A DNA stretch of 62,000 nt from Tubiluchus corallicola. Its lineage: Eukaryota; Priapulida; Priapulimorpha; Priapulimorphida; Tubiluchidae. Shown here in pieces: positions 1-12,500 of the stretch. The stretch's first letter is position 1, and every line of letters starts with the position of its first letter. The position numbers and the translations under genes were made by a program. The DNA is taken from positions 1 through 62,000 of the forward strand of contig JAQGDQ010000502.1 in assembly GCA_030141605.1 (NCBI GenBank), given 5' to 3'. The notes under the pieces were generated by a model, which saw only the letters and a list, made by a program, of their open reading frames with translations, did no database searches and was not told where the DNA came from.

Positions 1-850
1 GCGCAATACTAATGCTTATGGAAAAATAACATTTTAATTGTTTTTGCTTACTCCCCCTGAAATACTTATTTAACTCCAAATGTCAAACAGCCATAGATCC
101 TACTAATGCCACCACGCATTCTATACGGCGTCAAAAAACCTGAAATGCATGATCAAAAGGATTTTGCAAAAATCTGCAATAGTGGATTCATCCGCTTCCA
201 GCAATAAATGCAGAAAACACTGTGATTTAGAGCAAAGTGTAAACAGCACGCTGACTGGCATGACATCAAATACACAAGGAAGCAAATGTCCACAAGCATT
301 TCTTCAATAAAGCTGCGCATTATATTGTATTACTCATTTTATTTTACATTCCGAAAGATTTTTGGTCACTTTATACTCCAGCTAAGCCCACTTTTGCTCA
401 CGGATGTTAGTGCTTACTTTGAGATATCACCTGATAAATTACTAGAAAATTCCTTAGTAAAAGAATTTTTAACAAAACTGTGGGAGTTTTCACAAAAATG
501 ATGTGATAAAATTTCATTTACGTCAACTGGTTATATCAACTAGCTTTTTCAACCACACTAAAATGAAAAGTTTGCAATTCATAGCACCTATTGAAAGTAA
601 ATGCATGAGAAACAATTATAAAAACTAAAACTAAGCGCCTATGGCCACCCTAGAGATGCTGAAAGGAAGACAGAATGATTTCTCATACACTACCCCATCT
701 TCAAGTCCGATAAAAAGTGTACATTTTAACACAATTAATACAGCAAAAGTTTTTATCTTTAATCAAAATAAACTGTAAGTGTATTCTTAACCTACTTTTT
801 CAAGTCTTTTCATGCATAAACAACAAACTTGTGGCTACTTCTGCTAGGAT
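1..850. other. Gene-free left flank
   Basis: AT-rich sequence with only short open frames of no recognisable similarity. I see no exon, RNA gene or clear repeat boundary before the degraded MITE that begins near 853. Confidence 0.5.
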
Positions 851-852
851 AG

Positions 853-1270
853 ATTTTCCATACAAAGTTATATTACTTAGCACTATGCTTATCTGTTTGA
901 AGGACTTATATAATTAGAAAAGAAAATACTTAAAATTTAAAACATTCGTGCCACCTGGTGAAACAGGATGCACTGCACTGCCATCCCCAGTGTGCGCCAC
1001 CGATTCACCAAAAATACATTATTAATGTTAATGTCAGTAAAACGTTATTTACAATTTTTCTTAGTTAGCAAAGGGTGTACTATGAAAGCTGATTATTTTC
1101 CAAACTTTATAGAATGTTATCTAGACTTGTTTCAAACCAAACAAGTTAATGTAAAAACACCTGTGCTTAACGTCCATCGCGGCGGGAGTTTAAATTTACA
1201 AATTTTATACAGCATTGCTGTTAATACAAGTTCTATGCACAATATGCCGCCATGTAAGTGATACAGTATT
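853..1270 (+). mobile_element. Degraded copy of TTAA-flanked MITE family A
   Basis: This stretch aligns by eye, in the same order, with the better preserved copies at 23474-23906 and 48021-48514. Shared blocks are the TTTTCCATACAAAGTTATATT block near 855, the GTGTGCGCCACCGATTCACC block near 990 and the AGTTTAAATTTACAAATTTT block near 1190. Termini are not clear, so limits are approximate. Non-coding. Confidence 0.5.
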
Positions 1271-1297
1271 TATATATACAAAATACATGTAGTATTT

Positions 1298-1340
1298 TGT
1301 GTGTGCGTGTGTGTGTGTGTGTGTGCGCGCGCGTGCGTGC
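1298..1340. repeat. (GT)n microsatellite
   Basis: Run of GT dinucleotides ending in GC-alternating bases. A simple repeat lying just 5' of a LINE relic. Confidence 0.9.
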
Positions 1341-1380
1341 CAACAAGTCCACAAATGTCATGCTTTTCTGTACAAACAGT

Positions 1381-1953
1381 GACTTCCCTTCCTGGGTGAA
1401 AAAGGTCATTGACTTTCACAACGTTGAAACCTGGAACTCTAATTTGAGGTATACTATAGCAGAGTCAACGTATCTAGAACTATTGAAGTCTCTTTTATCA
1501 GTGAGAGCAAGCACGTGCGACGAACTAGTCCAAATAGAAAGTGAATATCCTTCATTTAAAGTGTGGCTAACAGCGCGCCAGATTAATATGTGGTTTAAAC
1601 TGTCTTCTGAACCGGAGAAACATGAGCTTCTAATGACTGCATTGAATATTAACAGAGCTGTTAACGGGAAGTTGTCGAAATGTTTAGAAGAATTACCGAG
1701 GAACAAAGCTATTTTTCTAGAAAGGAGTAAGCAAGAGTTAATTGAATCCATAGAAAGAAGTGATTCCACTAATCGCGTGACGTATAGATTGCTAAACCCA
1801 GAATTAAAGACTCATGCAATTCCTTACGGAACTCTTGAACTGCATCGTATTGCTTTCACGAGGCTTCGTCTGCAGTCAAATAACCTTCAAATAGAAACCG
1901 GACGGCGGAGACGAGAACCTAGAGAGCACAGATTGTTCAGAAGGGGCAGCTGA
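1381..1953 (+). pseudogene. LINE (non-LTR retrotransposon) ORF2 C-terminal relic
   Basis: An uninterrupted frame of about 190 codons ends with the peptide FTRLRLQSNNLQIETGRRRR followed by EPREHRL. This is the typical segment downstream of the reverse transcriptase domain of many invertebrate LINEs, just before a CCHC-type knuckle. The frame stops before that knuckle. The same peptide block recurs in the relic at 12125-12430 (SRLRLSAHNLRIEIGR). The catalytic reverse transcriptase motifs are absent, so it is 5' truncated. Clade not assigned. It has no start context of its own: the long open frame upstream is made from the GT microsatellite. Confidence 0.65.
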
Positions 1954-2394
1954 TTAGGTAACCAAAAGAGGTCTTTCGCTGCTCCTTCTCAGTTACATTG
2001 AAATGTCAAAATAATCATGTCAAATTTTAACTATTAATGGAGAGATAAGACTTGTGCAATCTATGAACAACACCTGAAACTATACTCATAAAATAGTATT
2101 GCAGAGAAGAGAAGAAAGACAGAGTATTTCCTGATATTTATGATACTATCTGTAATGGCCTGTGGATTAACTAATTTGTAGAAATTATAAGTAACAGCAT
2201 CCAAAGTACGAATCGGTAGCTTGTTATTCAATAATTGAAAAAAAATTAATTGAGTATTGGAGTACATTTTTTGAGCCACAGATTCATGCCATGCTGTAGT
2301 ATTTTCAGTTTTATGAATATTAATGCAGTTAGTATTATTAAATCAGGTAAAGAAAATAGAATATATTTGAACAAGAGCTCAACATTAATCAGCG

Positions 2395-3054
2395 AAAGTT
2401 AATAGCAATCGCTTTTTAAGTTTAGAGATCAAGATATAGATACGTTAGAATCTTTAATACTACTGTTCAAACAATTCCAGAATTTAACAGCTTGATATTT
2501 GATAGTACTTAATCCATGAGTGGTACAGAATTTGGGCATAAAATATAGACCACGAGTACCAGATCTAGTTTCGTAGTTATAAATTTCAGACATGGTAGTA
2601 AAATAGTTAGAGAAAAGTTCTTATTTATAAAACGATACATCGCCAGCTCTAATAGGCAAACTTCATTAAGTTTTAACAGTTTAAGTTTTACATAAGAGGG
2701 TGTAGCATGAGCACGATATGGGCTAAATGTAATGATTTTCACTATCTTATTCTGGGCTGTAATGAGTGGTTTTAGGACAGATGTTTTTCCAGTACCAAAG
2801 CACAAAATACAATACTGGAGATAAGGATATGCAAGTGAGTAGTAAAGCACTCGTAAGATGAAGGTGTCTAAGAAATATCGCACTTTAGCAAAAAGACCAA
2901 TGAGCTTATTAAATTTATACGTGACTGATTTAATTTGAGTTTTCCATGACAATGTATTATCAATGCACAAACCTAAGTATTTTATATTATCGGCTGCAAT
3001 TAATTCATGATCCAAACCCAGCTGCAAGCAGTTGCATATTAAAAAAGCAAACAA
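2395..3054 (-). pseudogene. CR1/Jockey-like LINE reverse-transcriptase thumb relic
   Basis: Minus-strand frame 3054-2509 reads IKYLGLCIDNTLSWKTQIKS near its start, then a leucine-rich stretch and the KLLKLNEVCLLELAMYRFIN block. This is the thumb/connection region after the polymerase palm of CR1/Jockey-group LINEs. After a stop, the conserved tail resumes in another frame at about 2508-2400 (GLSTIKYQAVKFWNCLN, then SIKDSNVSIS and a stop), so at least one frameshift is present. No YADD palm motif is included. A dead, 5'-truncated copy. Confidence 0.7.
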
Positions 3055-3057
3055 ATG

Positions 3058-3400
3058 GCATGTTGGATTTATTTTACTGCTATCAGTTCAACTTAAAAAA
3101 ATATAAATAATTTGCAAGGACATTCGCAAAAAATTGTCTACTACTTAGTAGTATAAAGCATAAAGTTAGTTTATAACAAGTGCTTTTACTTTTTAGAAAT
3201 TTATCATGCACATAACGGCTCTCTAATTAACAACTAATACCGTTCGCTGCTGACTTGCAAGTGATAAATAAAATTCAAATCACCTGAAGCGTTACAACAA
3301 TATTTTTTGTCAAAACTTTCACTGACAAAGTTTCAAAATTTCCCAGATTTTCTTTCCTAACGATAGGCAATAAGACAAATCTTTCCGTTGTTTGCTTCCA
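3058..3400 (+). repeat. Unclassified interspersed repeat family B, copy 1
   Basis: Begins with TGTTGGATTTATTTTACTG followed by an AAAATAT-rich stretch. The same ordered blocks occur at 5220-5560, 7315-7560, 51790-52740 (reverse, interrupted) and 56640-57050 (reverse). No coding capacity and no terminal repeats recognised. Limits approximate. Confidence 0.5.
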
Positions 3401-3637
3401 GGAAAATAGGACGCACCGTAAGATTTCCGGTGTTTCGTCAACTTGTTTCCTTAGTTGCAGTCTTGCAATTTCACTCCATTCTTTCTTATTTGACTCCAGG
3501 ATCTGCCTACTCAGTGATGTAGCTCTGGTTGTTCTCGTGTTTTTAGCAAAAGATTTTAGTGTCTTTGTAATAATTAGGCCTACCTTGTATTGTGTAAGTT
3601 GTTATCTTTTACGTATTTATATCTGAGATAAGGTAAG

Positions 3638-4551
3638 TGTTGGGAGCCGTTTGGACCACTGCGCCAAGTAGACCAATTGGTCTACTTGGGCTGCCCAAGT
3701 AGGACACTAGAGACAGGTCGTGAATTCAGTCGTTAAGTGTACTGACACCGTCCGTTGTGCTTGTTTATGTAATAATAATAATTAAAAACGTTAATACACG
3801 TTGAATAATTTATTATACATCTAATAAAATAAAAGAATTTTATTCTGAGCTGGTAGAACGGACAATATTAAATTTGGTTTCGATATTAATGTTGTTGAAG
3901 TGAAAAAACCCCACTTTTTTGCGAATTCAACATTTGTTTAAGGTATATCATTTTTGATTTTGTCTCACTTCACAAACAGGTGATCCGTTTCACTACCTCT
4001 TGGGCAAATAATTGTTTTCTTATAAGTAAACGTTCTAGCGATCTATGTGTCCTACATGGGCTAGCGAGCCATGTAGGACAGTGCCCTACATGTTACAATA
4101 CTACTGATAATATTAAAACTAATTATCCTTGCTTTTCTTAAATGTTAAAAATTACTTTTTGGTGTTGTGAAGGCTTAGCAGCATCTGTCTCATTTTTAAA
4201 TTTGCAATTATTTCTGTAATAACTGTGTGCAGAATTTCTCTCTTTAAAGCATTAGATACTAGGTTTAATGTTATGATATATTAAAGGAGTTAATCATAAT
4301 GATGAAATTATTGTAAGAAATGCATTTGTAAATTGCCAAGGAATATCCATTTCTAAAAGAAATTTTGTTTTATGCTTTATTATGTCATAACAATACTTAT
4401 AAACAATGGTAATATAAACTGGAAACAAGTTTTGCCAGAGCAAGTTTCTCGACAAAAATCGCTAGTGTCCTACTTGGGCTGCCCATGTAGGACACTACTT
4501 TTAGCGCATCAAGTGGTCTACTTGGCGCAGTGGTCCAAACGGCTCCCAACA
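3638..4551. mobile_element. 914-bp palindrome-rich TIR element, 5-bp target duplication
   Basis: The first 38 bases (from TGTTGGGAGCCGTTTGGACC) are a perfect inverted copy of the last 38. The element is bracketed by GTAAG at 3633-3637 and 4552-4556, a 5-bp direct repeat. Inside it the core GTCCTAC(A/T)TGGGC occurs in near-palindromic pairs at about 3682-3705, 4049-4079 and 4464-4497, and a 26-bp perfect palindrome sits at 3664-3689. No open frame resembles a transposase, so it is non-autonomous. TG...CA ends plus a 5-bp duplication would also fit a solo LTR, but long inverted ends are not typical of LTRs. Superfamily not assigned. Confidence 0.85.
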
Positions 4552-4556
4552 GTAAG

Positions 4557-5990
4557 GTCTACAGTCTCACACCTTTGCCCAAGAGTAGAAATCGGTGAGA
4601 TTCAAAACAATAGCAAGACTAGTACATATATCCTGAGTTCTTTCAAGAGTATTCTTGAGAGTTGCATACTAGGGTGACCATACAACCGACTCGTGTTCCA
4701 GAATTGTCTAATCGTAGCAAGAGAACGAATGACAGCTAACTACCAAGGCAGTGTGTCACATGTCAACTTGAAATCATAAACAACTTTGAAGGTGATTGAC
4801 TATGTAAAAGGAGACCTTGCGTTCAATTTTACTTCATGTTAAAGGTGAAAATAGTACGAGTGACCATATGATCACAATAACCATTATGAAGTTTATATTG
4901 AAGGCTAAAATGTGGCTTCTTGACATGAAAAAAATTAGATGTTGTCAGTATTGTGTGTGTTTGTGCAAGGAAGAGGATTTTATAAAAAAAATGCTCAAGC
5001 ATCAAATGTGCGAAGCCTGCAGCAGACCTTTCCAGAAAATAATTGAAAACTGAAGTCGATTTCCCTGCAACTGAGCTTGCCTGTCTAGTTCTAACAAGTT
5101 TGCTATTTTCTTCATAATGATTTGGTGTTACTGTAAGGTCAAATATGAATCATAACTTCTTGGTTGTATGAGGTTCTTATGGTCAATCTATATTTAAGAG
5201 AAAGAACAAGGCACTCAGCATATTTGGTTTACTGTACTGCTGCCACTTAAACTTGGAAAAATATTGTGAACAAATTGGTAAAAAAATTGTCTATAAAGTT
5301 AGTTTATATAACAAAAGCTTGGTGGCAGCTGCCATTCACTGAAAATTATGACTTACTGACTGACTTCATGACTTTTTGTAAGCGCATTGTAGTTTTCTGT
5401 AAGCACTCGCTGCTTAAACTAATTCAGACTTATGCAGCTTAATTAATATTCATGCAAAAATATCACAAAATTAGCTATCAAATTTTTTGTAAATACATGT
5501 TAAACTTTTACTGGAAATTGACAGTGCTCTGCTTTCTCTCTGCTGATGAATGATGTCGTTCATGGAAGATTCATAGAGGAACATCAACTGCGAAACAATC
5601 ACGACATTTATTTAATAATTACACAAGACGTTTATCGCAGTTTTATTACTAAATGTTTCTAACATTTTTGCAAACATTGAAGCAAGACTAACATCACAGA
5701 AGGCTTGGCATTTCCTATAAAAAGATGAACAAACCAGAGTAATACTCAAAAATGTCAATGATATTATAGTTAACAGTAATAAAAAATTTGTATCAAGATT
5801 GTAATGCCGTGATGTAGCTGCCAAAATACACCACCACTAGTTAGCTAATAGGTTTATTACAAATTACCCATGTCTAGGAGTCGTTGCACTTACAATTACC
5901 TGATTAATGGTTCTTATGATCGCATCGCTTATTTAGTTTATTCTCGAGTTTGAAACCATCGCACTGGTATGCTGTCTTGCTATAGCATAT
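4557..5990. other. Gene-free stretch with a family B repeat
   Basis: No exon recognised. A second copy of repeat family B covers roughly 5220-5560: the block AAAGTTAGTTTATATAACA, then GCCATTCACTGAAAATTATGA, then an ATATCACAAAATTAGC block. The small frame at 4817-5053 encodes a Cys/Lys-rich peptide that I do not recognise and do not support as a gene. Confidence 0.4.
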
Positions 5991-5997
5991 TTTAGTA

Positions 5998-6454
5998 CTG
6001 GGTGTTTCAAAAGAAATTGCACGGTAGAAATGTGCTGTTATGCATTTATTGAAATGCATAATAACCAAGTTATATAGTAAGAAAAGTGGAGTTATAATTG
6101 GAGTTATAAAGGCGGAGTTGAATATTAAGTGATATTGAATTATTAATATCATTGAGAATTATCTGTGTTATAATGTGTGTTAAATTAATATTGCTGTTAT
6201 GTTGTTATATATGTCATAGTGCAAAAATCCAGGTTCATTTCGGCAGAATAACAGATTTATTCAAAGTATCCAACATGTTGATCTTGAGAATGTTATTCAT
6301 AACATTCAACGTCGTTCCTGATTATGTCCATAAGTCCAACAGTTATTTTAGTGTTGATCTGTTTCTATATGACTTAACACTCAACTGCATTTCCTTGTGA
6401 TTTGATCAGCATATGAGCATATTTCTACTGTCCTATTTTTTCTGGAACACCCTG
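5998..6454. mobile_element. mariner-type MITE
   Basis: Ends are CTGGGTGTTTCAAAAGAAA on the left and, read inward from the right, CAGGGTGTTCCAGAAAAAA. Each is flanked by TA. The CAGGGTGTTCC-type terminus and TA duplication are characteristic of Tc1/mariner elements. No transposase remains. It lies about 130 bp upstream of the syntaxin start codon. Confidence 0.65.
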
Positions 6455-6587
6455 TATATTTCATTTCAATTTCTGTATATTTCAAGCAAATTCTGCTTTC
6501 AGAAGTTATTGGATTTAAATTCAACCTATTGTAATTACACATATTTAATTTTTCAGATCTAAATCACGAAGCCATATTTAATTCACT

Positions 6588-9500
6588 ATGGCAAGAAGAA
6601 AGGAATATGGCAGCATAGAGCCATATCACGACGATCCTGGACAATATGGTAGGCATAAAAAAATATTTGTGCCTTTTTTATTTCTAGATTGTTAGCGCAA
6701 TCTTCTTTTCTTATCATTATTTGCATCGGTTGTGCTAAATAGTATGCCGTTACCGTTTTTGTTGCGAACATCATCCATTTGTTGTTCTTAGCAATGCAAA
6801 CTGCTGGTGTTTACACTAGAATTTTGGTGAATTTAGAAAGCATGATGTCAGCAAGAATGTCAGTTATTAAGTTGCGGAGTTACAGGTTTGCGCAGGTGTC
6901 TTATATTGATAACAGCTTGGAGTTTCTGCTGTAACTGTGAATACTTTTGCCTTGCTTAAACTTTAGCATCGTTGAAAGTTTTTTACTGTTTGGGAGTCAG
7001 CAATGGAACATTTGGAAAGTACGTGTGTCACAAAATGTGGAGAGCGAGCAGAAGAAGAGATTTCTTAACATAAATTGTTATCATACAGAGTGATTTAAAC
7101 CCACTTTGACTTTTAGGCAAACTTGAGATTAAAGCATGGTGAAGTAGATTTTTGATTAAAATCATTTCATTTGGAGATGTGATTAAATTTGGTTAAATTA
7201 AAAACCGTCTTAAGTGCACGATTTGATTTGGCAACTTGGTGGACACGATGGTTTGGTTTTATTTTTGGGTGTCTAATGGGTGGACAAAAGTTTTTGGCTT
7301 TAGCAGTGCCGTGTTTGAGTTTAATTTCTAAACAAAGGACAGTTCACTTAGCCTGTCGTGTTTATTTTACTGTTATCAATTAAACTTAGAAAAATATAAC
7401 AGAGAAATTTGCACAAAAACTGTCTGCTTTTTTACTTTTTCCTAAAAAATTGCATAAAGCCAATTTATACTACTGCTGAAAAGAAAGTATCTAGCTTTTC
7501 AGGCCCGATGGTAGCGGTCATTCACTTGAAAATGGTGACATAATATTTTGAATGCAAAAGTTGATTTCTACATCATTCATTTGCCTTCACCATTAAGGTA
7601 TTTTTTTAGCAATCCAAGAAGTATGACAACTATGCTAGCAATGAATATTGCTGAATTATTAGTTACATTATTCTGCTCTTCACTTATATTCACTTCGATT
7701 TTGCCACTTTTGACTAACTTTTTTGTTTCTTTAGTGCGAGTTGAAACGCTTCTCTTATCTGTTTCAGTGGACAGTAGGCAGTTCAACCAAAAATGTGATG
7801 AAATTAGTACCCACATATTTGGGATCAGTAACAACGGTGAGTTTTGATCTTTTTTCTTACTGTTTTGTCTTCTCAATCAAACATTTTAGCTGTAGTATCG
7901 TAGATTTAACCATCTTAGATTTGCTAATTCAGTTTTGCTTGTGTGTCATAATACGTACGGCTAAATGTTTGGTACACTGATATTGCTGAGTCATGATAAT
8001 GCTAATTTTATTGATATATTGCCAGCTAAACACACACTATAGGTGAATTTAATTTAGCTTCAGGCAGCCTCATTAAAATTGACTGTATTAGTTTTGCTTT
8101 AGTCTCAACAAACAAAAATGTGAATATAAGCAAAGCATATTTCATGTAAACAAGCATGTTGCATATGAGCATTATAATTGATAATATTTATGATCATTGT
8201 ATTGTAATTTTTTGTAATGTTTTCATTTATTTTCTTTGTGTACTACTAAGTCGTTATATTTGATAATATTTATAATCATTGTATGTAATTTTCGTGCTGA
8301 ATGTATTTTTGTATGTATGAACCTAGAGTTTGCAATAAAGACTTAAATCAGATAAAATCATGTACATCTAAACTGTAGTAATGGCTTATAGAAATTTCCA
8401 ATTCAAATTGAATTAAGTATAAGAGGCTACTCGGTCATCCAATGGGATCAGTGACAGGCCAAATCTGAAAGCTAGTTAAAAAACGATTACGTGTGTATCT
8501 ATTAATTATTAAGGTGATTTGAAATTTTTTATAGGTTGTTTTTGATCATTTATCAAAACGTAGATGTAAAATCTTTTCCTTAAGTCAGTCTTGAACCCTC
8601 TACCTCTCTGCCACATTTAATATTGTTTTATCAAAAATGGCACAGTTATTCCGAACTGTCAAAATTACGTTTAGCTAATGATGATTTGTAATTGTCTTTC
8701 AGCATCGGGTTTGGAGAGAGCTTTGAAGCAGCTCGGAACTGCCCAAGATAGTCTCAAGTTGAGAGAGAAAATGTAGGTCAACGTTTTCTTCAAGGTCATC
8801 GCTGTAGCAGTCTTGTGAACGTTGTCATCATTCTCGTCACTATCGTCTATATCACCTTTGTCATTGTCAATTTTTTTTATTTTGTGATCCTGTCTCTTGA
8901 CATTTATAATCAGGAAACAATGGACTTGCAATTTTTTCTCTTGTGACCTTGACCCTTGACATCAATAATAGGGAAGCGATGGGTTTGCAGACATTGCACA
9001 GCCTTATCTCTGTGCCAAGTTTGTGATTACAACTTCAATTGTTTTGATCTTATTCGGATCTGTGACCTTGACATTTTCGACATAAAATCAATGAGCTTCC
9101 TCCTATAACTAGTGTGGCAATTATAGCTTCATTTATTTTAATTTTCTTACGCAGACAGACACAGAGACAGCAAGCAGACAAATCCAACTAGACTCACATG
9201 TTATGTGTAATTAATGTAATTACCTGCAACAACTCTCAGTGTCTGCTGTCTGCATCTCAGCTTTCTCTGTAGCCATTTTGTCTTACTGTCAGTAAAGTCC
9301 TGTTAAATCAAATATTTCAAATTTTCATTTTTTCTTCTTTTCCTTTCAGCCACGGCACACAGCAGTCGACTAACCATGTGATAACACAGACGCATGAACT
9401 ACTCAAAGAATTGGCCTCCATGGCGAAGTTGGGAACAAGAGTACGAAACTGGTTTATTTTCTGTTTGATTTGCCATCACGTTTGTAACATACAACTTGTT

Positions 9501-12500
9501 CACAATGATTTGAATTTGCGTTCGACTCAAAAGAAATTGTTCTATCTTATTCTAACTAAATGTTGACTATTGACGTGTTTATAAACTTTTCATAGCTTAT
9601 GACTGTAATGTTACGTGAATAATATCTACATGTGTTACAATGCAATCTTTATTATTGAAGGAAAGCACAACTCAATTTTAAAGTATGCCCCAAAAAAGTT
9701 TCCATGCAAAATTATATGACATAGCATTATGCTTATCTGTGTGAAAGATTTATGTAACTAGAAAAGAAAATCATTGATAATTTAAAATAGGTCGCTATCC
9801 CAGTGTGCACCAGTGATTCACCAACAAATACATTATTGGTTTTATTGGCACAGTAAAGCAATGGGTGCAGCCATTCCCCTGAGCACATTTTTCAACTTTT
9901 CGACAACCTGCCTTATTTCTTTATGTGATCAACTTGACTTCTGCGGTGGCTTTGAACTGAAATGAGCAGCCATTTAGCCAACTAATTTTTCACTGTTAAT
10001 GACAAATGAGGTGGCTAAAAATATTATTAAAGTATTAATAATATTAATACTATAATATATTTAAATAATAATAATAATATAATTACGCTACGTCAGGCAT
10101 GTCATTAATTGTTGTTTCTATTAATTATATGCAGGATGCACATGGAATTTTTGAGAAAACGTTAAATACAGGTACACTAGATTTAGAGATCTGTTGCAAT
10201 GTATAATAAATAGTCAAATACGGTGTTCCATAAATATTTTATTTAGCAATTTTTAATACCTTTTCCAAGCTAAAAAGCATATTTGCGCACTGAGTTACAA
10301 TCAGGCAGGAGCCCAGAAGCCATTAATCGAACTTATACTTACTCAGCTTTGAAACCTTCGCATTTGAATATAGCTAAATAATAAAAACAATAATACTAAA
10401 TTTAATACTATTATAATATTATATCCGTGGTTCAATCAGTCATTTGTGACTGATTGAACTACGGATCAAATTGTTCCAAATCTAATTATTATAATATATT
10501 CTTCTCACATGCTGATACTGTCTGTGTGGTGTAGACAGCCAGATATAATTGCTACATGTTTTACAGCACCTCTTTAACCGCAGAGCAAATGTTATGATTA
10601 TTTTTTCAAACTTTCTGCAATGTCATTTAAACTTGTTTTCAAACAACCTAGCATCAAAAGGGCTGCTTCTAATGGTCATTGCAGGAGTACAAGTTTTGTG
10701 CAGAGTTGCTTCTAGTACAAGCTGTCTGCATAATAAGATAGTATGTAAGTGATTCAAAATTTCAAATGAGTTTTCAGTTTTATGTATGTAAAGAATTTTG
10801 TTGTGCATTAAATTCTGTAATCTTCAGATTCTCGAGGTTCAAGTGGCTAATTTGAAATTTAATCCTGTGAAATAATTGCTAAGCTGCTGTATTAAAGCAC
10901 TTCGTAAGAACTAACATTATGAGGAGCAATGAGAAGTTGTGTCTATTATTGTTTCGTATTTAAAGCACAAGAAAATCCTTTACTTACATAAAGCTTAAAA
11001 AATTTGTCTTGAAATTTTATCACTTACATGCTTTCTTATTGTGCATAGAGCTTACAAATATTAGCAGTTGTACTGCATGAGAAAAATTAAGCTCCTGCAA
11101 TGACCATTAAATGCAGCCATTTTGATGATAAATTATTTGAAATAAGTTTGAACCACATTGCATAAAGTTTGAAAAAATAAACAGAGCATTTGTAGCACAT
11201 TATTCACTAACTAAGCAAAATTTTAAATTATGGTATCTTATCAATAAGGTAAAAAAATAGGTTTTTGGTGTGTCAGAGATGCATACTGGAAAGGTGAGTC
11301 AGTGATGCACACTGGGAAGGTGAGTCAGTGATGCACACTGGGAAGGTGAATCAGAAATGCACACTGGGAAGGTGAGTCAGTGATGGACACTGGGAAAGTG
11401 TGTCAGTGATGCACAATGGGAAGGTGTGTCAGAGATGCACACAGGGAAGGTGAGTCGCAAACACTTTAATTTGTTAAGAATTTTCTTTTCTAGTTACATA
11501 AGTCTTTCAAACAGGTAAGCTTAATGCTAAGTAACATAATTTTGCATGGAAAGCTTTTTGGAGTCTAGTTTAACATTGCCTTTTCTTCTCCTTTAGCTTT
11601 TAAAATCCCTTCACTTACATAAATCACTTCACTTACTTTTACAATAAGGTGTTGTGGCGAGTACAGTGAATCTTACTTTCCAACTCACAACTTTCACTTT
11701 CAATGTGTTTCTTACAGCAACAAAGACTGCAGGTGGAGAGGCTGAGGAATGAGTTAAAGGACACCATTTCACGATATAGCAAAATTCAGAAGGTTGGCGA
11801 GATTTTCAATTGCATAATTTTTTAATTGATGCTTCATGATTTCCAGATACCTGTGCGAATTATTTTAAGTACAACGTTTACTAAAAGGTAGTTTATCTGA
11901 AAATGGTTTTCTATACACTTTGGCACATTTATGCTCTATTAAGTGCAGGCCAGAATTCAGCATTCACTTGCTGTCCTACTTAACAAGATGCTTGAGGTTT
12001 AACTAGAACCTGACTCATTATCAAGAATATCTATTTACGATGCGCCACTGAACCAGCAGTAGTGTCTTAGCCACATTTGGCTCTTTATATTACTAGTACT
12101 GAATGAAGGCCGTATAATTGAGAGAGATATTGCAGATAGAAAAGCGCGTGTTCTTGCATCAGACCGATCAAAGTTTGTGGTGTATAAATCGCTTTACCCT
12201 GATTTAAGTGTATTAGATGTTTATGTTAATCACTCATTAGATGTAAAACAATTCGATAGAATACAGATGAGTAGGCTTCGTCTCTCAGCTCATAATCTAC
12301 GTATAGAAATTGGTAGGTAGGCTAAGATACCACGTGAATTAAGATTATGTTCGTGCTGCTTAGTGCAAACAGAATATCATTTCATTTGTGAATGTATTAA
12401 TACAGAAAATGTACGACAAGAATATCCTTAATTAGACTTGTTTATGAAATTTATTTAGTCGCAATTTAAAGCTCATAGAAAAGACTGTTAGACGGTGTTG

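Noticed and set aside
1258-1400. The open frame starting at 1258 as the N-terminus of a 231-residue protein
   Set aside because: The first 45 residues are translated GT microsatellite; the rest is a LINE fragment. No gene start.
3638-4551. Solo LTR of an endogenous LTR retroelement
   Set aside because: TG...CA ends and a 5-bp duplication fit, but the 38-bp perfect terminal inversion and subterminal palindromes fit a TIR element better. Kept as an alternative.
4817-5053. 78-residue Cys-rich open frame as a small gene
   Set aside because: No signal peptide, no spaced cysteine motif known to me, and no splice or expression clue.
7548-7876. Overlapping 99-residue frames on both strands around syntaxin exon 2
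   Set aside because: The plus-strand frame happens to contain exon 2 in the correct frame, but its N-terminal part is intron; the minus-strand frame is a shadow.
11272-11453. CRISPR-like array
   Set aside because: Units are directly adjacent with no spacers. The same holds for the arrays at 19020, 30022 and 32658. The DNA is eukaryotic.
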